The notes under the pieces are model-generated. The model was not told the DNA's origin, did no database searches, and saw only the letters and a program-made list of their open reading frames with translations. Position numbers and translations under genes: made by a program. Positions 1 through 6,576 of a DNA stretch of 9,590 nucleotides are shown here, one piece after another. Origin of the DNA: Sphaerochaetaceae bacterium (GTDB taxonomy: Bacteria; Spirochaetota; Spirochaetia; Sphaerochaetales; Sphaerochaetaceae); NCBI GenBank assembly GCA_016302165.1, contig JAEDOD010000069.1, forward strand, positions 1-9,590. The letters run 5' to 3'. The stretch's first letter is position 1, and every line of letters starts with the position of its first letter.

Positions 1-307
1 TGGTGTTTACGTCGTTGTCTGCAATCTTGGACTGCATTCTGACTTCCTTGAGCTTTGTTACAGCCTGGTTCTTCTTGGCTTCCTTCTGCTTCTTCTCCAT
101 CTCGTATCTGTACTTGCCGAAGTCGAGAATCTTACATACCGGTGGATTTGCCATAGGGGAGACTTCTACCAGGTCCAGACCTGCCTCCTCAGCCATCCTG
201 TATGCATCATATGTGTTGATTACACCTTTCTGTTCGCCGTTTTCATCGATCAGAAAAACTTCCCTTGCTCTGATCTGGCGGTTGATCCTCAAATCTTTTG
301 TAGCCAT
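1..307 (-). CDS. infC: Translation initiation factor IF-3, N-terminal part (runs off the left edge)
   Basis: IF-3 binds the 30S subunit, prevents premature 50S joining and checks start-codon/initiator-tRNA pairing. The first 102 residues are present: the N-terminal domain with MATKDLRINRQIRAREV, the family signature PPVCKILDFGKYRYE at about residues 55-69, and the basic linker helix (EKKQKEAKKNQ) followed by LKEVRMQSKIADNDVNT at the start of the C-terminal domain. The rest lies outside the window. The start is ATG at 307, preceded by an AAGGAG Shine-Dalgarno site (complement of 312-318). In E. coli infC uses AUU for autoregulation; a plain ATG with a strong site argues against that mechanism here. 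In many bacteria rpmI and rplT follow infC; that would be beyond the left edge. Identity is secure. Confidence 0.96.
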   Translation of the reverse strand, partial: MATKDLRINRQIRAREVFLIDENGEQKGVINTYDAYRMAEEAGLDLVEVSPMANPPVCKILDFGKYRYEMEKKQKEAKKNQAVTKLKEVRMQSKIADNDVNT

Positions 308-371
308 TAGACTCCTTTTGGCAAAATGCTGATATAAGATAAAGTATCTATATGTACATACGTACTCGGAA

Positions 372-401
372 AGAATATCACCAACAACTATCTGATGTCA
401 A
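372..401 (-). promoter_or_regulatory. Sigma-70-type promoter of infC
   Basis: On the minus strand a perfect -35 TTGACA (complement of 396-401) is followed after 18 bases by a -10 TATTCT (complement of 372-377). Transcription would start near 365, giving a leader of about 58 bases with no obvious L20-type or other riboregulator fold. The leader includes a 10-base palindrome, TATGTACATA, at 351-360. Confidence 0.7.
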
Positions 402-439
402 ATAAGATACATGGCAACTGTGTATTTCATGTGGATTTT

Positions 440-456
440 TTGCCTGGAGAAGGCAA
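440..456. repeat. Second small hairpin beside the fba terminator
   Basis: TTGCCT (440-445) and AGGCAA (451-456) form a perfect 6-base stem around a 5-base loop. It is flanked by a T run on the left (436-441) and an A run on the right (458-463), so the complementary arms can extend with one mismatch. It has no U-tract on its 3' side on either strand, so it is not itself a good terminator. It may be a remnant or back-up structure. Confidence 0.45.
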
Positions 457-484
457 GAAAAAATGGACCCCCGAAGGAGTCCAT
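457..484 (-). terminator. Intrinsic terminator of fba
   Basis: About 20 bases after the fba stop, the minus strand carries a stem GGACTCC / GGGGTCC closed by a TTCG tetraloop (one G-T pair), extendable by A-T pairs at its base, and followed by a run of T (complement of 458-463). This is a typical Rho-independent terminator reading leftward. It separates fba from the infC promoter. Confidence 0.85.
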
Positions 485-503
485 GGAAAGACTGGGCTGT
501 AAA

Positions 504-1502
504 TCAGTCGAGAGCGTGTCCAGCTGAGCCGAGAACGTCGATGTTCTTGTGCATGTACATTTCCTTCAGGGCATCTCTTGCTGGTCCGAGATACTTTCTT
601 GGGTCGAACTCACCGGGCTTCTCAGCAAAGATTCTTCTGATTGTTCCTGTCATGGCAAGTCTTCCGTCGGAGTCGATGTTGATCTTGCAGACAGCAGACT
701 TTGCAGCCTTTCTCAGCTGTTCCTCTGGGATACCTACGCTGTCTGTAAGCTTTCCGCCGAACTCATTGATCATCTTTACATATTCCTGAGGAACGGAAGA
801 GGATCCATGAAGGACGATTGGGAAGCCAGGAAGTCTCTTCTCGATTTCGCTGAGGATATCGAATCTGAGCTCTGGTGGAACCAGGATGCCTTCTGCGTTT
901 CTTGTGCACTGCTCGGGAGTGAACTTATATGCGCCATGGCTTGTTCCGACGCTGATTGCAAGAGAGTCTACACCTGTCTTTGAGACGAAGTCTTCAACTT
1001 CTTCTGGCTTTGTGTAGTGGGAGGTAGCTGAGCTTACCTCATCCTCAATACCAGCGAGAACACCAAGCTCACCTTCAACTGTTACGTCAAACTGATGAGC
1101 ATATTCGACAACCTTTCTTGTTACAGCAATGTTTTCCTCATATGGAAGGGAGGAACCGTCGATCATGACGGAAGAGAAGCCGTTGTCGATACAATCCTTA
1201 CATGTCTGGAAGGAATCACCGTGGTCAAGATGAAGTACGATTGGAATATCGCAGCCAAGTTCATGGGCATACTCTACTACACCGCGTGCCATGTTTCTGA
1301 GGAGATTGATGTTTGCATAATCTCTTGCTCCTCTGGAAACCTGAAGGATAACAGGGCTCTTTGTTGCAACACAAGCCTGTACAATAGCCTGCATCTGCTC
1401 CATGTTGTTGAAGTTGTAAGCTGGGATGGCGTATCCACCCTTTACTGCCTTGGCGAACATATCTCTTGTGTTCACCAGTCCAAGTTCTTTGTAGCTTGTC
1501 AT
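504..1502 (-). CDS. fba: Class II fructose-1,6-bisphosphate aldolase
   Basis: This zinc-dependent glycolytic/gluconeogenic enzyme reversibly cleaves fructose-1,6-bisphosphate to dihydroxyacetone phosphate and glyceraldehyde-3-phosphate in the cytosol. At 332 residues it has the length of the spirochaete/anaerobe-type class II enzymes. By family analogy the visible active-site residues are HLDHG at 91-95 (D93 catalytic acid/base, H94 zinc ligand), D115 in MIDGSS, E145 in EGELG, H189 in GTSHGAY and H232 in LHGSSS (zinc ligands), and the NIDSD loop at 275-279 (phosphate/substrate binding). The start at 1502 is set by AGGAGG (complement of 1508-1513) five bases upstream. Promoter and terminator both flank it closely, so it appears monocistronic. 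The protein looks complete and unremarkable. Confidence 0.97.
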   Translation of the reverse strand: MTSYKELGLVNTRDMFAKAVKGGYAIPAYNFNNMEQMQAIVQACVATKSPVILQVSRGARDYANINLLRNMARGVVEYAHELGCDIPIVLHLDHGDSFQTCKDCIDNGFSSVMIDGSSLPYEENIAVTRKVVEYAHQFDVTVEGELGVLAGIEDEVSSATSHYTKPEEVEDFVSKTGVDSLAISVGTSHGAYKFTPEQCTRNAEGILVPPELRFDILSEIEKRLPGFPIVLHGSSSVPQEYVKMINEFGGKLTDSVGIPEEQLRKAAKSAVCKINIDSDGRLAMTGTIRRIFAEKPGEFDPRKYLGPARDALKEMYMHKNIDVLGSAGHALD

Positions 1503-1531
1503 AAAAGCCTCCTAATAGTGAAACCGATACT

Positions 1532-1560
1532 AATTTAGCTATTTGCGTGAGATAGGTCAA
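1532..1560 (-). promoter_or_regulatory. Sigma-70-type promoter of fba
   Basis: On the minus strand -35 TTGACC (complement of 1555-1560), a 17-base spacer and -10 TAAATT (complement of 1532-1537). The predicted start near 1525 gives a leader of about 22 bases that still contains the strong AGGAGG site. An 8-base palindrome TCAATTGA (1557-1564) overlaps the -35 and could be an operator, or could be chance. Confidence 0.65.
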
Positions 1561-1584
1561 TTGATGGGGACCACAATTTCAGTA

Positions 1585-1613
1585 TTGCCCCTGATTCTTT
1601 CATGGAATAGAAT
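1585..1613 (+). promoter_or_regulatory. Candidate promoter placing transcription start at the ATG (1621)
   Basis: TTGCCC (1585-1590), a 17-base spacer, then TAGAAT (1608-1613; five of six match TATAAT). The -10 ends seven bases before the ATG at 1621, so the transcript would start on or next to that ATG, with no leader. No good Shine-Dalgarno site precedes either possible ATG (1612 or 1621). It is divergent from the fba promoter, with about 25 bases between the two -35 elements. Confidence 0.5.
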
Positions 1614-1620
1614 GCAGAGG

Positions 1621-2331
1621 ATGAGAAAGAAATCCCTTGTGGCCTTGGCTGTTTTGTCTGCCATAGTTCTGGCCTTTATCCTATGGCTTTTCCTTGTGCC
1701 CTTTGTGATATATGTCCAACCCCAGGTGCCGGAGGAATATGGGAGACGGCTTACCCATCCTGTGACCACTCCCTTCTACTTGGTCGGAAAGGATGGAGGC
1801 CTTCTTTCACGCTTCCGTTCTCCAGACCTTGTGGTCTATTCTCCGATCTCAGAGAGAATTGAGAGCGATGCGGTAACTCTGGAGTGGGGGAACCCCCAAT
1901 CAAAGGAAGACTACTCACTTACATTCAACAAAATCGACATGTACCGCTCTGCCTTAAGCGAGACGGAAGGTAGGGCCATAGCATTTCTCTACGACAGAAA
2001 CGATTTGGAGGCCCAGGAGATCTTCTCTTCTCTGGAGAAGGAGTATCCTTCTCTCCTTCCTGTCTCCTATGACGGCCGTGTTTCAGTGGTGAACGAAGAG
2101 GATATACTCTCCTCCCTGGATAAGGTGTGGGGAGTCATAGTCTTCGACTCCGAGTCTTCAGCCGTAGCCTGGAGGAAGACGAAGGCTAAAGTCATCATGG
2201 ACACTGTCTCCGCCGCTTCCGCCCTTACTTTGGATAAGGTGATGGCCATTGAGCCCCGGTGGGATGAAATAATTCCTTCAGCCCTGAAGAAGGACAGTCT
2301 CTCTTTCCACTACACTCTCACTGTGATTTAG
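1621..2331 (+). CDS. Membrane-anchored protein of unknown function
   Basis: I do not recognise this gene. From ATG 1621 it encodes 236 residues: a positively charged MRKK start, one long hydrophobic segment at about residues 6-31 (uncleaved anchor or signal), then a soluble part predicted outside the cytoplasmic membrane by the positive-inside rule. Two stretches (RAIAFLYDRNDLEAQEIFSSL and VWGVIVFDSESSAVAWR) alternate beta strand and helix in a way that vaguely recalls a type I periplasmic-binding (LacI-like sensor) fold; this is weak inference. No lipobox cysteine and no catalytic motif are seen. ATG 1612, three codons upstream, is the alternative start. An in-frame TTG at 1543 is unlikely because it would put 26 poorly hydrophobic residues before the anchor and overlap the fba promoter. 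The 3' end overlaps convergent tatD by 54 bases. Confidence 0.75.
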   Translation: MRKKSLVALAVLSAIVLAFILWLFLVPFVIYVQPQVPEEYGRRLTHPVTTPFYLVGKDGGLLSRFRSPDLVVYSPISERIESDAVTLEWGNPQSKEDYSLTFNKIDMYRSALSETEGRAIAFLYDRNDLEAQEIFSSLEKEYPSLLPVSYDGRVSVVNEEDILSSLDKVWGVIVFDSESSAVAWRKTKAKVIMDTVSAASALTLDKVMAIEPRWDEIIPSALKKDSLSFHYTLTVI

Positions 2332-3069
2332 GACCCTAAGGAAGTTGGATACAGCGCTTTCCTTTATTTTCTCCTTTTCCTCATTTCTCAGAGCTGCAAG
2401 GAATGTGAGAGTGTGCTCTGTGTATTCAGGCATATTGGGCCTCCCCCTCATAGGCACAGGTGACAGGTAAGGGGAATCTGTTTCATAGAGAATTCTGTCC
2501 AGGGGGCAGATTTCTGCGCTTTTCTGTATTTCCCTATTGGCCTTATAGGTAACGTTTCCGCTAAAGGACAGGTAAACTCCCCTCTCCAGGAGCTTCTCTG
2601 CAATCTCAGGAGGAGAGGAGAAGCAGTGCATTATGGTCCTTTCGTCCAGGAGGGATATTACATCCAGTATTTCCTGGTCGCTATCCCTGGAGTGGATTAT
2701 AAGAGGCACTTCCAGCTCCTTTGCCAGCTCTGCCTGGGCCACAAATAGCCTTTTCTGCTCTTCCTTGGTGCCGTAGCCCCAATGGTTGTCGAAACCGCAT
2801 TCCCCGATTGCGTCTGCGCCATATAGTCCTATGTTCCGTCGTAAAGTGGATATTGCGTCCGCTGTTCCCTTCCACTCTGGCCTATCAAGGCTCCATGGAC
2901 CGACGCCTACGCTCAGAAAAACATCCCGCCTCTTTCCGACTAGGAGGATCCTCTCTCTTAGGTCATCAGCTTCTGTGCCGCATTCCAGGCCTAGAAAGGA
3001 GGAGGGAAGAGTGGTGGAAAGACCTCGGGCGGCCATGGAAGGCAAATGGAAATGGGAATCGAATATCAT
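2278..3069 (-). CDS. TatD-family metal-dependent hydrolase (putative deoxyribonuclease)
   Basis: This is a 263-residue TIM-barrel amidohydrolase of the TatD/YcfH/YabD type. Characterised members are metal-dependent 3'-5' DNases or related hydrolases. All expected metal ligands are visible: H6 and H8 in DSHFHL, E90 in IGECG, H126 in IIHSR, H148 in MHCF and D198 in ETDSPYL; RGRPN at 208-212 matches the usual substrate-loop region. The start at 3069 is chosen because TatD proteins begin right before the DxHxH motif; the frame stays open about 65 codons further upstream but that part would run into the divergent neighbour and has no family similarity. No Shine-Dalgarno site precedes it; a -10-like TATTCT ends six bases before the ATG. 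The C-terminus runs about 15 residues past the last typical helix and overlaps the neighbouring gene by 54 bases. The exact in vivo substrate cannot be read from sequence. Confidence 0.92.
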   Translation of the reverse strand: MIFDSHFHLPSMAARGLSTTLPSSFLGLECGTEADDLRERILLVGKRRDVFLSVGVGPWSLDRPEWKGTADAISTLRRNIGLYGADAIGECGFDNHWGYGTKEEQKRLFVAQAELAKELEVPLIIHSRDSDQEILDVISLLDERTIMHCFSSPPEIAEKLLERGVYLSFSGNVTYKANREIQKSAEICPLDRILYETDSPYLSPVPMRGRPNMPEYTEHTLTFLAALRNEEKEKIKESAVSNFLRVLNHSESVVERETVLLQG

Positions 3070-3075
3070 GGAGAG

Positions 3076-3081
3076 AGAATA
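3076..3081 (-). promoter_or_regulatory. Candidate -10 element directly before the tatD-like gene
   Basis: TATTCT on the minus strand (complement of 3076-3081) lies six bases before the ATG at 3069. The hexamer 17 bases further upstream, GTTACT (complement of 3099-3104), matches TTGACA at only three positions, so the -35 is weak. If used, the mRNA would start on or beside the ATG. TATTCT is also the -10 hexamer called for infC. Confidence 0.4.
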
Positions 3082-3115
3082 GCACTGGAAGGGGAAAAAG
3101 TAACTACTCTCCATC

Positions 3116-3145
3116 TTTTCACCTTCTCCATCCATGGTCCATAAT
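3116..3145 (+). promoter_or_regulatory. Candidate promoter placing transcription start at the peptidase ATG (3152)
   Basis: TTTTCA (3116-3121), an 18-base spacer and CATAAT (3140-3145; five of six match TATAAT). The -10 ends six bases before the ATG at 3152. The sequence before the ATG, TTGGAAC, holds no usable Shine-Dalgarno site. The whole divergent region between this ATG and the tatD ATG is only 82 bases. Confidence 0.5.
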
Positions 3146-3151
3146 TGGAAC

Positions 3152-5653
3152 ATGGAAAGAAGAAAGATATTTTTGGTTATCCTTTTCTCCCTCATTATCC
3201 TCTCTCCACTATGGGCTGGAGAAATGAAGGAAATCGAGACAGAACATTTCAGGATCATTTTCACTGAAGACTCCAGAAATATGGCCCAGGAGATATATGA
3301 GAACGCAGAGAATAGCTACGCTTTCCTGGTCTCCTTCTTCGGCGAAGATCCGGATCTCTTCCTTCCTGTATACATCAATGAAGAAGAAAAGGTGTTCAAC
3401 GCCTACTTCACCCAGTTTCCATATAATAGGATTGTAGTGTTCAATGCTCCCATTGACCCATCCCTTGATAATGGACGAAGTCCCATTGCACTTACTTTCC
3501 TTCATGAGTTGACCCATGCCTTCACCTATTCCTTCAAGGGAAAGCTGGGAGATTTCCTCGTCTCCGTCTTTGGTGACTGGGCCAACTTTCCTTCTTCGCT
3601 GCATATGCTGTCCTTCCTTTCTGAAGGAATAGCTGTATATATGGAATCCAGAGGAGGGGAGGGAAGGCTTAACGATCCCTTCTTCTACTCAGACCTTGCT
3701 GCAGCCAAGGGAGAGGATATTTCATACCTGGATGCTTCCGGAGGCCGAGACATCAAGCCTGGAGCCAATATGTGGTACTCCTACGGCGGGCCGTTCATCA
3801 AATGGGTAAGGGATAGATATGGAGAGAAGGACCTGTCTTCATTCTACCTTAAATTGTCAAAGAATCTCTTCTCCTTTCCTCAGAATGGGTATTCCTCTGT
3901 ATTCGGCTCCACCCTTTGGAATGACTGGAACGCATTTATGGATGAATACACTTCAGCCTTCTCAGGAATTGAGGTCGGGAAAGAGTATAGTGACAGCAGA
4001 GTATACAGAGACCTTGTGGTCCACTCTGGTACTGTCTACGGTCTTTCTCCTTCCAGGGAAGCTGTGGTGAGATTCAATGGAGGAGAAGAGGAGAAAGTGT
4101 TTTCATTCTATTCTGCCTCCTCAGACCTGGTCATATCTGAAAAAGGGGAGTTCCTTCTTCCTTGTTCATATGGAGAGAAAAGCTACCTGGTCCTTATCGA
4201 TGAAAATGGAAAGGAGATCAATAGATTTGAAGGCTTTAGCGGAGGAGCCTTCCTTCTCTCCCATATCCTTGCCCTGAAGACAGAAGACATGCTTTCCTAT
4301 CTGGTGCTTATGGATCGAGAAGGCAATGAAAAGGATAGAGTGGAGCTTGGATACAACGTAGTTGTCCATGAAGCTGTGACCTTTGGTGACTCTGTCTACT
4401 TCCTTCTCTCCCAAGGCGGCAGGGAGCGGATTGCTCATGTTTCCCCTTCTTTGACCGTCACTCTTATTGAGAGCGAAGAGGATATAGTCTTCTCTTCCCT
4501 TTCCGCCTTCAGCGAGGGGCTCTCCTTCTCCTGGAAGAGAAAGGGTGAAGATACACTATATCCAAAGTATGGGGAATACCTGATAAGTGAAGAGAGAATG
4601 GAGCTATATTCCCTTTCTGTGGAGGGCGGAATCAACTATCCTGTCAGGCTTGGTGACACCCTCTGGTCGGTCCAGGACCATTTTGATTATGCTTCGCTCT
4701 CCGCTGTTTCCCTTGAAGAATTGGGAGAAAAGGAGGAAGTGAAGGTGGAAAGAAGGGTTTTCGTTCCTCTCGAAGCTCCAGACTCCACCACCCTTATGGC
4801 TCTCTCGACTCCATATTCCTTCTCTTCCACCATGAAGAAGGGAGTCATAATGCCGATATTTGAAAATACTGGTCTATTCCTGGGCTCTTCCTCATTAGGT
4901 CTCACCTGGTTCACTATGGATGCCTCAGAGAGTATGGATATGCTTTTCTCTCTTGGCCTTGAGGACCTGGACTCCTTTCTTTTCGGAGCCTCCACAAGGC
5001 TGAATTCCTTGACGCTTTCCCTTCTGGGCCGAGTGGACAGTGGAGTGTTCTCTTCTGAAGCTGACCTGGCTTTTTCCTATACTCTTCCTCTTTTCCATAT
5101 GGGGCAGAGCCTGGATTTCAATGATACCCTGGGCCTGATATGGAATGGAAAAATGAGCCTCCACAACTATTTTGAAGTGCTCTATAGCGACAAGAGGCAT
5201 AGCGAAATGGGAAGATACCACTTAAGGGGCTGGTCCCTTCTCTTTTCCCTTACGGATCAATACCCCTTCCTGGAGTGTGATATCCATATTCCCCATATTT
5301 TCCCGTCCGAATATGGCAAGGCTCTGGACTGGTCCCTTCCTTCCACCTTCTATGTTTCGACAGATATTTCAAAGCTCGGCTTTGGCTTCCTTTCCCATTT
5401 ACTGACCCTGGAAGTGCAGAATAGCTTCCGCTTCCTTTCCCTATACCTGTCTCACCTGGATCTATATGGCAGGGCTGATTATTCCATAGAGTACAGAGGA
5501 GGCTTCAGAGAAAGCTATACACTGGGCCTTACAGCTTTCCTTTCACCTCAGATTGGAGTCCTGGGCCGCTCTGTAATGGAAATGGGAGGTGAGATGCACT
5601 ATAATCCTGATAGCGGAATTAAATTCTCTCTTGTAGCGAGGACAGCCCTATGA
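3152..5653 (+). CDS. Secreted zinc-peptidase (MA/gluzincin type) with predicted outer-membrane beta-barrel
   Basis: The 833-residue protein starts with a Sec signal peptide (MERRK, hydrophobic 6-19, likely cleavage after LWA at 22). Residues 25-230 form a peptidase MA-like domain: HELTH at 118-122 gives zinc ligands H118 and H122 and catalytic E119, and LSEGIAVYME at 156-165 supplies the downstream glutamate ligand E158. Residues of about 284-545 are beta-rich, with repeated short strands and turns (LVLIDENGKE, LVLMDREGNE) suggesting a propeller or repeat sheet. From about 565 to the end, amphipathic alternation with many aromatic residues and a strand-like end (IKFSLVARTAL) suggests an outer-membrane barrel. 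The domain calls beyond the peptidase are inference. ATG 3152 is preferred because it begins the signal peptide; ATG 3134 in frame would add six residues, and neither has a good Shine-Dalgarno site. The protein is probably surface-exposed or periplasmic and tethered by the barrel; the substrate is unknown. The next gene overlaps its stop codon. Confidence 0.85.
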   Translation: MERRKIFLVILFSLIILSPLWAGEMKEIETEHFRIIFTEDSRNMAQEIYENAENSYAFLVSFFGEDPDLFLPVYINEEEKVFNAYFTQFPYNRIVVFNAPIDPSLDNGRSPIALTFLHELTHAFTYSFKGKLGDFLVSVFGDWANFPSSLHMLSFLSEGIAVYMESRGGEGRLNDPFFYSDLAAAKGEDISYLDASGGRDIKPGANMWYSYGGPFIKWVRDRYGEKDLSSFYLKLSKNLFSFPQNGYSSVFGSTLWNDWNAFMDEYTSAFSGIEVGKEYSDSRVYRDLVVHSGTVYGLSPSREAVVRFNGGEEEKVFSFYSASSDLVISEKGEFLLPCSYGEKSYLVLIDENGKEINRFEGFSGGAFLLSHILALKTEDMLSYLVLMDREGNEKDRVELGYNVVVHEAVTFGDSVYFLLSQGGRERIAHVSPSLTVTLIESEEDIVFSSLSAFSEGLSFSWKRKGEDTLYPKYGEYLISEERMELYSLSVEGGINYPVRLGDTLWSVQDHFDYASLSAVSLEELGEKEEVKVERRVFVPLEAPDSTTLMALSTPYSFSSTMKKGVIMPIFENTGLFLGSSSLGLTWFTMDASESMDMLFSLGLEDLDSFLFGASTRLNSLTLSLLGRVDSGVFSSEADLAFSYTLPLFHMGQSLDFNDTLGLIWNGKMSLHNYFEVLYSDKRHSEMGRYHLRGWSLLFSLTDQYPFLECDIHIPHIFPSEYGKALDWSLPSTFYVSTDISKLGFGFLSHLLTLEVQNSFRFLSLYLSHLDLYGRADYSIEYRGGFRESYTLGLTAFLSPQIGVLGRSVMEMGGEMHYNPDSGIKFSLVARTAL

Positions 5654-6576
5654 TTCCTTTCCTTATCCTTGTGTTCTCAGTAATCGCCCTTATTCTTATT
5701 TCCTCCTTCTTCATCTATCTCTTCATATTCCATAGAAAGAAGGAAGGGGACCCGGGAGAGGTTCCGGAGGATTCCCAGTACAAGGTCTATGGAGAAGAGA
5801 CCAGGGCAATGGTGGATAAGCTTAGAGCCAGAGCCTTTGAGGAGGTCCACATCATCAGCTTCGACGGTCTAAGGTTATTCGGAAGATGGTATGAAGGGAA
5901 GAAGGACAGTCCTGTGGCAGTTCTCTGCCATGGATATAGGGGAAGCGCATACCGTGACTTCTCTGGAGGCAGTGACATCTTCCTGTCCCTTGGGTGGAAT
6001 GTCCTTCTTATAGACCAGAGGGCCCACGGAAAAAGCGAAGGCTCCACCATAACCTTCGGTGTCAAGGAGAAGTATGACGCATTGGACTGGGCGGATTATG
6101 CCAGGGAAAGGAAAAAGGGCGCTCCAATCTTCCTCGTTGGAATATCCATGGGAGGAGCGACTGTGCTTATGGCTTCCGCCATGGCAGAGGAAAGGGGCAT
6201 AAAGGGAATAGCTGCAGACTGCCCATACTCCTCTCCGTATGAAATAATCTCCAAGGTTATGGTAGACAAAGGCCTGAAGCCTTCCCTTCTTATGCCTCTG
6301 GTATCCCTTTCAGCCTTCCTATTCGGCCACTTCAGACTAAAGAGCGAAAGCGCAGCGGAAGCTGTAGAGAAAAGCTCCCTTCCTATTCTCATTATCCATG
6401 GCCTTGACGACAGGTTCGTGCCGGATTATATGAGCCGGGAGATCTATGAAAGGAGCAAGGGCAATGTGGAATATGAGACCTTCCCTGAGGCAGGTCATGG
6501 GCTTTCATACATGGTGGACAGAAAAAGGTACGTAGACACTACAGTCCGCTTCTTCTCCTCCTTGCTGGAGTCTTAG
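5650..6576 (+). CDS. Membrane-anchored alpha/beta hydrolase (serine hydrolase)
   Basis: This 308-residue protein has an N-terminal hydrophobic segment (residues 2-27) followed by HRKK, which by the positive-inside rule puts the C-terminal enzyme on the cytoplasmic side. The catalytic triad of the fold is complete: nucleophile S166 in GISMGGA, D254 in HGLDDRFVP and H283 in EAGHG. An oxyanion-loop HGYRGS is at 94-99, and the LLIDQRAHGKSEG segment at 119-131 is typical of the BAAT/dienelactone-hydrolase-like group that includes Bacillus YqkD. Likely activity is esterase or acyl hydrolase; the substrate is not readable. Its ATG overlaps the previous gene's TGA (ATGA), and GAGG at 5638-5641 can serve as an RBS, so translation is probably coupled to the peptidase gene. 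Its end overlaps the convergent neighbour by four bases. Confidence 0.93.
   Translation: MIPFLILVFSVIALILISSFFIYLFIFHRKKEGDPGEVPEDSQYKVYGEETRAMVDKLRARAFEEVHIISFDGLRLFGRWYEGKKDSPVAVLCHGYRGSAYRDFSGGSDIFLSLGWNVLLIDQRAHGKSEGSTITFGVKEKYDALDWADYARERKKGAPIFLVGISMGGATVLMASAMAEERGIKGIAADCPYSSPYEIISKVMVDKGLKPSLLMPLVSLSAFLFGHFRLKSESAAEAVEKSSLPILIIHGLDDRFVPDYMSREIYERSKGNVEYETFPEAGHGLSYMVDRKRYVDTTVRFFSSLLES

Noticed and set aside
351..360. Palindrome TATGTACATA in the infC leader as an operator
   Set aside because: A 10-base AT-rich palindrome is common by chance, and no matching site was found near other promoters in the window.
463..789. Open frame of 108 codons on the plus strand
   Set aside because: It lies antisense within fba, which has full family motifs, RBS, promoter and terminator. 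The plus-strand frame has no RBS and no recognisable domain.
1543..1620. Upstream TTG (1543) or ATG (1564) as start of the membrane protein
   Set aside because: These starts overlap the fba promoter region, have no RBS and add a non-hydrophobic stretch before the MRKK-plus-anchor pattern that marks a normal membrane-protein start.
2721..3227. Open frame of 168 codons on the plus strand
   Set aside because: It is antisense to the tatD-like gene and overlaps the peptidase start. The translation is Arg/Pro/Leu-rich with no motif, as expected for a shadow frame.
3070..3264. N-terminal extension of about 65 codons on the tatD-like gene
   Set aside because: TatD proteins begin immediately before DxHxH. 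The extension would overlap the signal-peptide coding region of the divergent peptidase and looks unlike any domain.
3649..3668. Purine run with several GGAGG-like sites inside the peptidase gene as an internal RBS
   Set aside because: No in-frame or alternative-frame gene with a supported product starts a suitable distance downstream. The run simply encodes Arg/Gly/Glu codons.
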